64,000 nt of DNA, from NCBI RefSeq assembly GCF_900170035.1, contig NZ_LT828541.1, positions 434,536 through 498,535 of the forward strand. Reading direction: 5' to 3'. Below the pieces are notes generated by a model. The model was not told the DNA's origin and did no database searches. It saw only the letters and a list, made by a program, of their open reading frames with translations. The stretch is from Desulfamplus magnetovallimortis. Its GTDB lineage: Bacteria; Desulfobacterota; Desulfobacteria; Desulfobacterales; Desulfobacteraceae. Position 1 is the first letter of the stretch. The number at the start of each line of letters is the position of its first letter. Positions 46,044 through 54,447 of this stretch are shown here, piece by piece. The position numbers and the translations under genes were made by a program.

Positions 46044-46727
46044 ATGCTCGATACATTAGCCCTTCAAAACAGTTCAGCCAATTCGTCATTTATCACGGTG
46101 CTTTACACACTGTTGATCTCTTTTCTACTCTCCACCCTGATTGCCATGGTGTACGAAAAGACATTCCGGGGCCTCTCCTACTCAAGGAATTTTGTGCAGT
46201 CCCTGATTCTCAGCTCCATCGTGGCCGCCACGGTGATGCAGGCCATTGGAGACAGCCTTGCCAGTGGACTTGGCATGATGGGAGCCCTTGCCATCATCCG
46301 CTTTCGTACCAGTTTCAAGGATCCAAGGGATATCATTTTCATGTTTGCCGCCCTGGCATCGGGGATTGCCAGCGGGGTGGGCGGATTCGATATCGCTGTT
46401 GTGGGAACCGTTGGATTCTGTGTGGCCGCCTTTATCCTTTACCACTCTCCCTTTGGTCAGACCGGATACTATGATGGCATGTTGCGGTTTAATATGGAAA
46501 ACGATCCGGAAAGCAAGGGGATGCTAAGTGACATTCTGAAAAATAACTGCAAGGTCTTTGCCCTGATCACCCTGCGGGATATTGCCCAGGGCAAACGATT
46601 GGACTACGCCTACCATATTAAAATGAAATATAGAAAGGGCAAAGAAGATCTGCTGGAGGAACTCAATAGCATCAACCACATCAAAGGCGTCAGCCTGTTG
46701 TTGCAGGAAACTACGGTGGAATTATAA
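46044..46727 (+). CDS. DUF4956 membrane protein
   Basis: This 227-residue protein is counted from the ATG at 46044 (after AGGAG). The N-terminal half has four hydrophobic helices (ITVLYTLLISFLLSTLIAMV; SLILSSIVAATVMQAI; MFAALASGIASGVGGF; VVGTVGFCVAAFILY). GLGMMGALAIIRFRTSFKDP, a strongly conserved MgtC/DUF4956 motif, joins helices 2 and 3. The C-terminal cytoplasmic part (about 150-227) has an ACT-like feel (NNCKVFALITLRDIAQ, INHIKGVSLLLQETTVEL). In many genomes this family adjoins VTC-domain polyphosphate polymerases and CotH kinases, as here, which suggests a shared membrane complex. Confidence 0.9.
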   Translation: MLDTLALQNSSANSSFITVLYTLLISFLLSTLIAMVYEKTFRGLSYSRNFVQSLILSSIVAATVMQAIGDSLASGLGMMGALAIIRFRTSFKDPRDIIFMFAALASGIASGVGGFDIAVVGTVGFCVAAFILYHSPFGQTGYYDGMLRFNMENDPESKGMLSDILKNNCKVFALITLRDIAQGKRLDYAYHIKMKYRKGKEDLLEELNSINHIKGVSLLLQETTVEL

Positions 46728-46742
46728 AAAGGAGACGTTCAG

Positions 46743-48797
46743 ATGTGTAAAAAATTACTCTACCTCGCATGGATATTCGCTTTTCTTGTGGTTGTAAGAA
46801 TTACGTCATTCACCGGAACAGAGGAGACAACGGCATTTCAAGGCATTGCGGAAACACGGGAAGTGATCATCAATTCAGAAAATTCCGTCGAAATTCGGAC
46901 GATTCATGTTGTTCCCGGCCAGGAAATTCAAAAAGGAAGAGTTTTGGTGGAGCTTGAACGGCCGGAGTTGACACTGAAAATCAATGGGATTTCCCATCAG
47001 CTGGAAGAGCTGAAAAGCCAGGATGGTATTAACAGGGATGAGATCATGTCTGAAATTCGTCAGCTCAAGGCACAGAAAACGGTTCGTGTCAGCGAGATCG
47101 ACCATGAAATCCAGCAGATTGAATCGAGGTACGACTTTAATAAAGAGATGGTGTCCAGCCTGAAAAGTATTAATATTGTTTCCAAAGGCTTGCAAGATAC
47201 GGAAATAGATAGGAAACCCGGTGCCATGGCCCTTGAAATCGAAAATTTAAAACAGGAACGACACCTGACCGAAAAACGATTTCAAGGGGAAATTGATGAC
47301 TTGACGACCAGACTGGCATCTTCTGAAACCCCTGAAACCATACGCCAGGAGAGCCTTAAAAAGGAACTTGAGCTCCTTAACAGGGAAAAAGAATCTCTTC
47401 TGATTCTTGCAGGCATTGACGGCATTATTGGTTCCATTCATTGCAAAGCCGGTGAAAAAGTCTCTCCGTTTCAACCGATTTTGACACTCCATACCCGTGC
47501 GCCTTCCTATGTCAGGGGCTATATCCATGAAAATATCCATAATTTGGCATCAAGCGGAGATACCGTTTATGTGAATGCCCTGACCGGAGAAGCTAAACGT
47601 ATCCAGGGTGAAATTGTGGGGGTGGGTTCACGGATCATCGAATATCCGTTGAGATTGAAAAAGCGGCCCGAAATTCAGTTGTGGGGTCGGGAAGTTGAAA
47701 TTCGTCTTCCGGATGGAAATCCATTTCTCCTGGGAGAGAAAGTGATGATTGAGACGGCGACTCATAATGAGAATCGTTATCTGGCATGGCTCAAAAAATG
47801 GTTCTCCTTAGAGAGTTATGCTGCCGATGCAAGCGTGACGACCAAAGGCGCCGACATCCCCATCACAGGTGCTGACATGGAAGCCTCCGGTCTCATCTAC
47901 CTTAAGGATCTGGACAGATACCTGGTGATCAGTGATGACGTCGAGAAGAAAAAAAATATCCTCTATCTGATGGATAACAGGGCAAAAATCACAAATGAAC
48001 TGCCAATAGAAGGATTGGATAAAATTGATGACATGGAAGCCATCTGCCAGGATGATTATGGAACTATTTATATCTGCTGCTCCCAGGATCGAAAAAAGAA
48101 CGGAAAACTTCCCGACGAAAGAAAGCTCTTTGTTCAGGTACGCCGCAGCGGAAGCCGACTCATCCAGGATGGGCATGTGTTACTATACGATCTTCTAAAG
48201 GAAGCTGCAGTGAGAAATCCGGATGAGAAGTGGGCAGCGTTCATCGGCACAGAAAAGCGAAACATTGAAATAGAAGGGATGTTTGTTGAGCAGGATGATC
48301 TGTTTCTGGGGTTTAAAAAACCATTGAAAGAGAACCAGGCGGTAATCCTCAAAATCAGCAATTTCCGTATGATGCTGGAAAAAAATCATCTTGATAAGGG
48401 GCAGGTACAGATATGGCGAACGCTTGATCTCCAGGATCATGATAGCCAATCAGGTAATGGGTTAGATAGTTGGGTAGGCAATGAATCAGCCAGCAAAGGA
48501 AAAGTTAAAGGTAAAGGGGCCAGCAAAGGAGCTGCGGGTATTTCGGATCTTTTCCATTACCAAAATCAGTTGTTGGTTCTTTCCAGTCACAAAGAGAAAG
48601 GAGATAAACCAGGAGCCGGAATAATCGGGGCGCTTCGGGTGTTTGATTTCACAGAAGGGAATTTGATCAAAACCTATTATTTTAATCAGTTGAACCCCGA
48701 AGGAATAACATTTGATTCCCTTCGGAACTGCTTTGTCGTCACCTTTGACCAGGGATCGGATGTTCCTTCCAGGCTAATGCATCTGAAAAATATATAA
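46743..48797 (+). CDS. HlyD-like membrane-fusion protein fused to a beta-propeller-like domain
   Basis: This 684-residue protein starts after GGAG with an N-terminal membrane anchor (LLYLAWIFAFLVVVRI). A HlyD/biotinyl-lipoyl-like barrel follows (REVIINSENSVEIRTIHVVP, QEIQKGRVLVELERPELTLK). Next comes a coiled-coil hairpin (about 75-220), then the returning barrel (GIDGIIGSIHCKAGEKVSPF, YVRGYIHENIHNLASSGDTV). Residues about 380-684 are not part of a normal HlyD. GLIYLKDLDRYLVISDD, LDKIDDMEAICQDDYGTIYI and LNPEGITFDSLRNCFVVTFD look like blades of a SdiA-regulated/phytase-like propeller. A Lys/Gly-rich linker (GKVKGKGASKGAAG) sits inside it. It probably bridges the inner membrane to the adjacent outer membrane protein. 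Confidence 0.8.
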   Translation: MCKKLLYLAWIFAFLVVVRITSFTGTEETTAFQGIAETREVIINSENSVEIRTIHVVPGQEIQKGRVLVELERPELTLKINGISHQLEELKSQDGINRDEIMSEIRQLKAQKTVRVSEIDHEIQQIESRYDFNKEMVSSLKSINIVSKGLQDTEIDRKPGAMALEIENLKQERHLTEKRFQGEIDDLTTRLASSETPETIRQESLKKELELLNREKESLLILAGIDGIIGSIHCKAGEKVSPFQPILTLHTRAPSYVRGYIHENIHNLASSGDTVYVNALTGEAKRIQGEIVGVGSRIIEYPLRLKKRPEIQLWGREVEIRLPDGNPFLLGEKVMIETATHNENRYLAWLKKWFSLESYAADASVTTKGADIPITGADMEASGLIYLKDLDRYLVISDDVEKKKNILYLMDNRAKITNELPIEGLDKIDDMEAICQDDYGTIYICCSQDRKKNGKLPDERKLFVQVRRSGSRLIQDGHVLLYDLLKEAAVRNPDEKWAAFIGTEKRNIEIEGMFVEQDDLFLGFKKPLKENQAVILKISNFRMMLEKNHLDKGQVQIWRTLDLQDHDSQSGNGLDSWVGNESASKGKVKGKGASKGAAGISDLFHYQNQLLVLSSHKEKGDKPGAGIIGALRVFDFTEGNLIKTYYFNQLNPEGITFDSLRNCFVVTFDQGSDVPSRLMHLKNI

Positions 48798-48815
48798 TGG
48801 GGAATAGGTAAAAAA

Positions 48816-50336
48816 ATGAAAATGCTATCCTGTACATGTATTGGAGATATCATAAAACAAAGGTGCCAAATGGCCTTTGTCTTTAAAGCCAAGGGGTTTG
48901 CACTGCTTTTGGTTCTTCTTTTTATCTTTGTTTCCTGGTTACCCTGTGATGCTAATGTCACTACCACTACCAATATCACTACCACTGGCACTGCCGTTCC
49001 TTTGGCCGACAAGAGTTCAGAGATTTCAATCGCAAAATTTCTCTGCACCGCTTTTGTAGATCCGACTCTCTCTGCCCAGAGTGAGCGAATTCATTTCTTG
49101 AAACAGACACCTGGAGGGATCTCATTTATTGAAGATCCTGAATTCAGAATCAGCATTGATCAATTTGAAAGCAATCAGCAAAAATACACATTGCGATTTA
49201 AACCCAGGGGATGGGATGAAATCAAAAGTGAAGAAGATGTGCACAATGCAATGCTTCAATCCGGCACGGCAGAGCTGGATTCTCTGTTTCATATGGCCTT
49301 GAAAAACCGGTATCTGACTGTTGTCGATTTCCTTTACTTCTCTGAAATGACGACGCTTCATGAAGAACTGAATCTCCTTTATGAAGATTGGGAAAGCGTC
49401 CTGAAACGACATGTGGATACACCTGATTTTGATCCCGGAGAACTTGCAGATATGGAAAATTTGCGGATTGCACTCCAGGTGGATCTCATGGAACTGAAAA
49501 ATCAGAAACGTGCTGTGACCGCTGATATTAAAGAAAAAAGGGAATATTCCAGGCAAGAATCTCTTAACTCTGGGCTATCTCTTGGTGCTCCAACATCTCT
49601 CAGGAACGGGATCCCATTGAGTGACTCGAACTCCCCCTCTCCATTCATGGAGAGGGGGCTGGGGGGTGAGGTAAACGGGGCAGAAATTTCCCTGGATGGT
49701 AGTCGGATGATCACCATGGAACAGATTTCAGATCGAATTTCAGGCATGCTTGTGAATAGAGAACATGAAAATAATTATCTCAAAAATGCCGAAAGAGATG
49801 TGGCAACGGCAGAAGCAGAATACCGACTGGAAGTCGCTGAAAAAAACCGCATCATCACGTTTGTCGAAACCGCATACAATGCCGCCGATGAGGAAGATTT
49901 TGACGACGCTTTTTCCATTGAATTCGGATTTTCCATTCCCATTGGCTCAGGGAGTGAGACCAAGCTTCGGCAGCAGAAACTGGAGAGCATGAAATCCAGA
50001 AGTGACCGGAATGCATTGGAACGGGAAATCAACCACACAATCCCCGTCATCCAGCAAAAACTCCATAACCGGATAGCACAGTACACCGCAGTAAAAAAGA
50101 AAAAAGAAGAGGGGTTTGCTCCTGCTACCTTTGACCGGTTACTTCAGATGGAAGGCACAGACCCATTGACCCTGCTGAGACTCAGGAAAGGCATGTTCAA
50201 AAATGACATTCTTCTTGCGAAACTTTCCCGCATGATACGCACAACCTATATCAATCTGCTTGATATCACCGGCATATTAAGTGAAAAGCCTTTGATCAAT
50301 CATCTGGCAGACCACAAGGAGGGTATTGTCCAATGA
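48816..50336 (+). CDS. TolC-like outer membrane protein with an in-frame palindromic element
   Basis: This 506-residue protein has a signal peptide (FALLLVLLFIFVSWLPCDA), a Thr-rich stretch, then long coiled-coil helices typical of TolC-family efflux proteins (LEEDWESVLKRH-like region 150-260; ERDVATAEAEYRLEVAEKNR near 325; REINHTIPVIQQKLHNRIAQ near 405). EFGFSIPIGSGSETKLRQQK marks the second barrel repeat. The segment around residues 269-288 (SNSPSPFMERGLGGE) is encoded by the R4 repeat, inserted without breaking the frame. With the preceding HlyD-like protein it would form an export or trans-envelope channel. Its stop overlaps the VTC start (ATGA). Confidence 0.78.
   Translation: MKMLSCTCIGDIIKQRCQMAFVFKAKGFALLLVLLFIFVSWLPCDANVTTTTNITTTGTAVPLADKSSEISIAKFLCTAFVDPTLSAQSERIHFLKQTPGGISFIEDPEFRISIDQFESNQQKYTLRFKPRGWDEIKSEEDVHNAMLQSGTAELDSLFHMALKNRYLTVVDFLYFSEMTTLHEELNLLYEDWESVLKRHVDTPDFDPGELADMENLRIALQVDLMELKNQKRAVTADIKEKREYSRQESLNSGLSLGAPTSLRNGIPLSDSNSPSPFMERGLGGEVNGAEISLDGSRMITMEQISDRISGMLVNREHENNYLKNAERDVATAEAEYRLEVAEKNRIITFVETAYNAADEEDFDDAFSIEFGFSIPIGSGSETKLRQQKLESMKSRSDRNALEREINHTIPVIQQKLHNRIAQYTAVKKKKEEGFAPATFDRLLQMEGTDPLTLLRLRKGMFKNDILLAKLSRMIRTTYINLLDITGILSEKPLINHLADHKEGIVQ
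49625..49675. repeat. R4 palindrome inside the coding sequence of the TolC-like gene
   Basis: It reads ACTCCCCCTCTCCATTCATG then GAGAGGGGGCTGGGGGGTGA. It matches the intergenic copy at 41003-41054 almost exactly. The insertion preserves the reading frame and adds about 16-19 residues to a variable loop between helices. Confidence 0.85.
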
Positions 50337-50638
50337 AAAACAGTCCAATGAAAAACAGTTCCCAACAGGAGATGCCCTCCCTTCTTGAACGGCATGAATT
50401 AAAATACCTGATTCCCGCATCGCTGGTTGATCCCATTTCCGATTTTGTCTCCATCTACTGCTCAAAGGATAACTATTCCGACAAAACAGAGGATGGGCTC
50501 TACGATGTGTACAGCCTCTATTTTGATTCCCCCGATTATCTGTTTTTGAGAAACCGGATGGAAGGGAGTGAAAATCGTTTTAACATGCGCATCCGGACAT
50601 ATGATATACAGTCCGGCCTGCCCTGCTTTTTGAAGTAA
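50333..50638 (+). pseudogene. VTC-type polyphosphate polymerase, N-terminal part (frameshifted)
   Basis: This is the N-terminal part of a VTC-domain protein (ATP-dependent polyphosphate polymerase fold, also called CYTH-like tunnel). Motifs: ERHELKYLIPASLVDPISDF, YDVYSLYFDSPDYLFLRN, NRFNMRIRTYD. The frame ends in LPCFLK-stop at a five-T run (50617-50621). Six T would read LPCFFEVKQKRNRIVRKYRS, which restores the conserved FEVKxK..xVxKxR motif and joins the next frame. Its start overlaps the OMP stop, so it belongs to the same transcript. Confidence 0.82.
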
Positions 50639-51153
50639 AGCAGAAACGCAACCGCATTGTGAGAAAATATCGGTCGGTGGTACATGATCCCCTGTGGTCA
50701 CAGGCTCTGGAAGGCTCAATGCATCAATTGGAGGGGTTCCAGAATGAAAAAAATGCATTAAACGCAGATCTTTTTATCCGCCTTGTATGTTCCTACCAGG
50801 CGGCTCCCAGGATTTTGACCCACTATCGGCGCAAAGCGTTTATCTCCGATGTAGATGATTATGCAAGAGTCACCTTTGACATGAATCTAAGTAGCCAGCC
50901 CGAAGAGCGATTCAACCTCATTCCGGATGAAAAAGAGATGAGTGGCTACGACAACGAAACGGTTTTTGATCCCGACTGTTCCGTCATCCTGGAGTTGAAG
51001 TGCTATTCAACCCAGGTACCTTTGTGGATGCTGGATCTGATTCGATGTTTTGATCTGAAGCAGGGGAGTTTTTCCAAATATGCCACAAGCATCACCCAGG
51101 TGTTTGGCAGCTTTCAATATAACACTGGAGATCGTGTCGCTGTTTGTTCCTGA
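50622..51153 (+). pseudogene. VTC-type polyphosphate polymerase, C-terminal part
   Basis: The remaining VTC motifs occur in the adjacent frame: VKQKRNRIVRKYRSVVHDPL, HYRRKAFISDVDDYARVTFD, CSVILELKCYSTQVPLWMLD (with the conserved ELK) and KQGSFSKYATSI (FSKY). Joined to the preceding part the protein is about 273 residues, the usual length of bacterial stand-alone VTC proteins. The precise base defect is one missing T. Confidence 0.82.
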
Positions 51154-51217
51154 TTTCTTGAATTCCCATGCTTACTGAAAGAATTTGGATTTTCCATACA
51201 AACAGAAGATTCACGGT

Positions 51218-51254
51218 AAAAAAAAAGCCCCTGAATGATTGCTCATCCAGGGGC
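51218..51254 (-). terminator. Rho-independent terminator of cspA
   Basis: On the minus strand GCCCCTG and CAGGGGC form a 7-bp GC stem around a 14-nt loop, followed by nine T. It sits about 35 nt after the cspA stop. The A-run upstream of the stem gives no strong terminator for the plus-strand VTC operon. Confidence 0.85.
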
Positions 51255-51286
51255 CTAAAGTTTTAAATATTTAAAAAATGGTTAAC

Positions 51287-51487
51287 TTAGATCACAGTCA
51301 CATTTGTTGCTGCAAGGCCTTTCTGACCTTGTTCCACTTCAAATGATACGCGATCTCCCTCATTCAGGGATTTAAACCCTGTTGAATTAATACCTGTGTG
51401 ATGTACAAAAACATCCTGTCCATTTTCCTGTTCAATAAATCCAAAACCTTTTGAGTCGTTAAACCATTTTACGATACCATTAGCCAT
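51287..51487 (-). CDS. Cold-shock protein (CspA family)
   Basis: This 66-residue single cold-shock domain is counted from the ATG at 51487, which follows AGGAG at normal spacing (an upstream TTG at 51496 is too close to it). RNP1 [17 protein letters not shown] and RNP2 DVFVHHTGI are intact, and the C-terminus [10 protein letters not shown] is typical. It acts as an RNA chaperone. It is monocistronic with its own terminator. Confidence 0.96.
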   Translation of the reverse strand: MANGIVKWFNDSKGFGFIEQENGQDVFVHHTGINSTGFKSLNEGDRVSFEVEQGQKGLAATNVTVI

Positions 51488-51925
51488 AGTCGGCAATCTC
51501 CTGTAACACTATATAAAAAATAAAATCGGCTTTTCTTAAAATATCCCTTTTGTCTAAAAGGATAGCTGCATTAAGATAAAACCTTTGCGTTTCAAACAAA
51601 CGCATAACATCATGAGTATATAGTGATTGTGAAAATAGTCAACAGTTAAATGTTTTAAATGAAAAAAAATTAAAATCGGTTGATTATTAAGGAGTTGAGC
51701 ACAGAATAACTTTCCCATTTTGATTGAACTGAAATTTTGGCCACCCCCGATTATGAAAATGATGAGGGGTGCTTTCACGGTAAAAAATTGTTTTTTTAAA
51801 TTTTATGCTTTTATTTTTCTATGATTGCATGTAATATGACATGAAATTAATTATGGTGAGACAAGTTGTCTGATAGATTAGCGCACAACCATACCAGCCA
51901 CGCCAAACATGTCGGGAGGTTCATG
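51488..51925. other. Intergenic region with a reverse R2 unit
   Basis: An AT-rich divergent interval between cspA and the transhydroxylase large subunit. Positions 51735-51785 hold a reverse R2 unit (CCACCCCCGATTATGAAA, ATGAGGGGTGCTTTCACGGT). A GGGAGG ribosome site at 51914-51919 sets the start of the next gene. Confidence 0.6.
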
Positions 51926-54442
51926 ATGACAGAACAAGTGTTTACAAACTGCACCAATGCAGGCCCTGTCAGCGTCTATGTCAAAGACGGGAAGGTCCAG
52001 CGGATTCGTCCCCTTGTTGCGGATGAAAAGGATTTTAAACCCTGGACAATAGAAGCAGGTGGGAAAAAATATTCCCCGAAAAAGAAATTCAACATAGCCC
52101 CCTATGTCCATGGGGAACGTAGGCGGCTCTTTTCTGATGAAAGGATCAAGTATCCCATGAAACGGGTGGATTTTGATCCAAATGGAGAGAGAAATCCCCA
52201 GAACAGGGGGAAATCAGCCTATGAGCGGATCTCATGGGATGAGGCCATCTCAATCATTGCTTCGGAAATCACACGTATAAAGGATAAGCATGGCGGCTCC
52301 GCCATCAGCGGCATGACCTCTTCCCATCACAACTGGGGCATAGTGGGTTACAAGATGGGTCCGTTTGCGCGGTTCATGAACATGCTGGAGTTCACGCCGG
52401 TTCTCGATAACCCTGATAGCTGGGAAGGATGGCACTGGGGCGCCACCCATACCTATGGATTCTACTGGCGTCTTGGAATGCCAGAACCCTATGACATGCT
52501 GGGAGATGCCCTTCAAAATGCTGAAATGATTGTCTTCTGGTCCAATGACCCTGACAGCACAAGGGGTACCTACACAGGCCAGGATTCAGCAATGTGGCGC
52601 ACATGGCTTAAAGAAAAGGGTGTGGAGATGATCTTCATTGATCCTTTTCACAACTTTACAGCTGGTGCCATGGAGGGAAAATGGCTTGCCCCCAGAATGG
52701 GAACCGACACCGCCCTTGCCATGGCCATTGCATATGTCTGGATTACAGAAGATCTCTATGACAAGGAGTATGTAAAGGATCGGACAATTGGATTTGACGA
52801 GTTCAAACCCTATGTCCTTGGAGAGACAGACGGTGTTCCAAAAACTCCTGAATGGGCAGAAGCCGAATCCGGCATCAAGGCTAGGGTGATCAGGACTCTT
52901 GCCCGAAAATGGGCAGCTAAACGAACCATTCTTTCCGGCGGTGCCCGTGGCGGTGAAGGTGGTGCATGCCGTACAGCATTTGGTACAGAGTGGGCAAGAA
53001 TGATGGTACTGCTCCAGGCCATGCAGGGTCTTGGAAAACCCGGGCGCTCCATCTGGGGAACCACCATGGGAGCGCCGTCAGATGTGGATATCTGGTTTCC
53101 GGCCTATGCCGACCTTGAAGGACGTGTCTCCACAACAAGTATTGCAAAACATAAGCCCATGAACCCCACCAAACAGCGCTTGTGGCGCCTCACCCTGCCC
53201 GATGCGGTTCTCAATCCGCCGGTAAGCTGGTATGGAGAGGGCTTTTGCGGCCAGTCACTGGAGCAGCAGTTCACCCATTTTGAATATCCAATGAAAGGCT
53301 ATTCCGAGATCAAGATGTTCTACAGATACGGCGGTTCATTTATGGGCACATTGAGCGACACCTCCAAATGGGTTCGCATGTATCAAAGTCCAAAACTTGA
53401 ATTCGTCATTAATCAGGATGTCTGGTACAACAGCGAGACCCGCATGGCAGACATCATTCTGCCGGCCTGCTCCAACTTTGAGAGGGATGATGTGGGAGAG
53501 TGGGGTGCATGTGGCGGTTACACATGCCATGCCAGCAGCGGTTGTAATTTCCGCATTATTGTCCGTCAGCAGAAGTGTCTTGAGCCCATGTGGGAGTCCA
53601 AGTCCGATTACGAAATTTTTACCCTGATTGCCGATAAACTTGGAAGAAAAGAGGAGTTCACCGACGGCAAGACAGAGCTTGAGTGGTGCAAGGCATTTTT
53701 TGATGCCTCGGATCTGCCAAAGGTTGTGGATTGGGAGACCTTTAATAAAAAAGGGTATCAGATCATTAATATAAAGGATGACTACAAACCCACGCCTTCC
53801 ATGAGGTGGTTTGCCGAAGGAAGGGATTGTGACACACCTGACCCCATGAACCCCAAGCGCAAAACAGAAAAGGCAAAGGAGCTTGGAACCTTTTCCGGTA
53901 AGATCGAGTTTTCTTCCGAGAGCCTGAAAAAATATTTTCCGGATGATGATGAACGCCCTGTATCTCCGCGTTATATCCCAAGTTTTGAGGGGCACCATTC
54001 AGATATCTATAAAAAATACTCTTTGCAACTGCTGTCACCCCATCCAAGGTTTTCATTCCACTGTCACTATGACAAACACACTGACTGGCTTGATGACATT
54101 CCGGTTCACAGGATCAAGAAAGATGGCTATGCCTGGTGGCCGGCTCGGATTCATCCCATAGATGCAACACCTCGCAACATTATGAACGGTGATATTGTAA
54201 GGCTCTACAACGACCGCGGCTCAGTACTCTGCTGTGCCGTGATCACTGAACGGGTACGCCCGGGGGTGATTCACAGTTATGCATCATCGGCCAAATATGA
54301 TCCCCTATCTCCTGGCAATGCCGACTCAATCGACAAGGGGGGATGCGTGAATATTCTGACACCGTCACGCATGGTATCCAAAAACGCTCCGGGAATGACG
54401 CCGAATTCCTGTCTCATCGAAATTGAAAAGTGGGAGGGCTGA
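51926..54442 (+). CDS. Pyrogallol-phloroglucinol transhydroxylase-like molybdopterin enzyme, large subunit
   Basis: This 838-residue member of the DMSO-reductase family carries bis-MGD but no N-terminal Fe-S cluster (only one Cys in FTNCTNAGPVSVYVKDG). In Pelobacter transhydroxylase AthL the key residues, from memory, are His144, Asp174, Ser175 (Mo ligand), Tyr404, Cys557 and Tyr560. Here SSHHNWG (His134), NPDSWEGWHWG (Asp164, Ser165) and FPAYADLEG (Tyr394) fall at a constant offset of 10, and ACGGYTC supplies Cys-x2-Tyr. These enzymes move a hydroxyl group between ring positions without net redox change. The Fe-S small subunit follows at once. I favour the ATG at 51926 (6 nt after GGGAGG) over the TTG at 51866. 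Confidence 0.85.
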   Translation: MTEQVFTNCTNAGPVSVYVKDGKVQRIRPLVADEKDFKPWTIEAGGKKYSPKKKFNIAPYVHGERRRLFSDERIKYPMKRVDFDPNGERNPQNRGKSAYERISWDEAISIIASEITRIKDKHGGSAISGMTSSHHNWGIVGYKMGPFARFMNMLEFTPVLDNPDSWEGWHWGATHTYGFYWRLGMPEPYDMLGDALQNAEMIVFWSNDPDSTRGTYTGQDSAMWRTWLKEKGVEMIFIDPFHNFTAGAMEGKWLAPRMGTDTALAMAIAYVWITEDLYDKEYVKDRTIGFDEFKPYVLGETDGVPKTPEWAEAESGIKARVIRTLARKWAAKRTILSGGARGGEGGACRTAFGTEWARMMVLLQAMQGLGKPGRSIWGTTMGAPSDVDIWFPAYADLEGRVSTTSIAKHKPMNPTKQRLWRLTLPDAVLNPPVSWYGEGFCGQSLEQQFTHFEYPMKGYSEIKMFYRYGGSFMGTLSDTSKWVRMYQSPKLEFVINQDVWYNSETRMADIILPACSNFERDDVGEWGACGGYTCHASSGCNFRIIVRQQKCLEPMWESKSDYEIFTLIADKLGRKEEFTDGKTELEWCKAFFDASDLPKVVDWETFNKKGYQIINIKDDYKPTPSMRWFAEGRDCDTPDPMNPKRKTEKAKELGTFSGKIEFSSESLKKYFPDDDERPVSPRYIPSFEGHHSDIYKKYSLQLLSPHPRFSFHCHYDKHTDWLDDIPVHRIKKDGYAWWPARIHPIDATPRNIMNGDIVRLYNDRGSVLCCAVITERVRPGVIHSYASSAKYDPLSPGNADSIDKGGCVNILTPSRMVSKNAPGMTPNSCLIEIEKWEG

Positions 54443-54447
54443 TCAAC

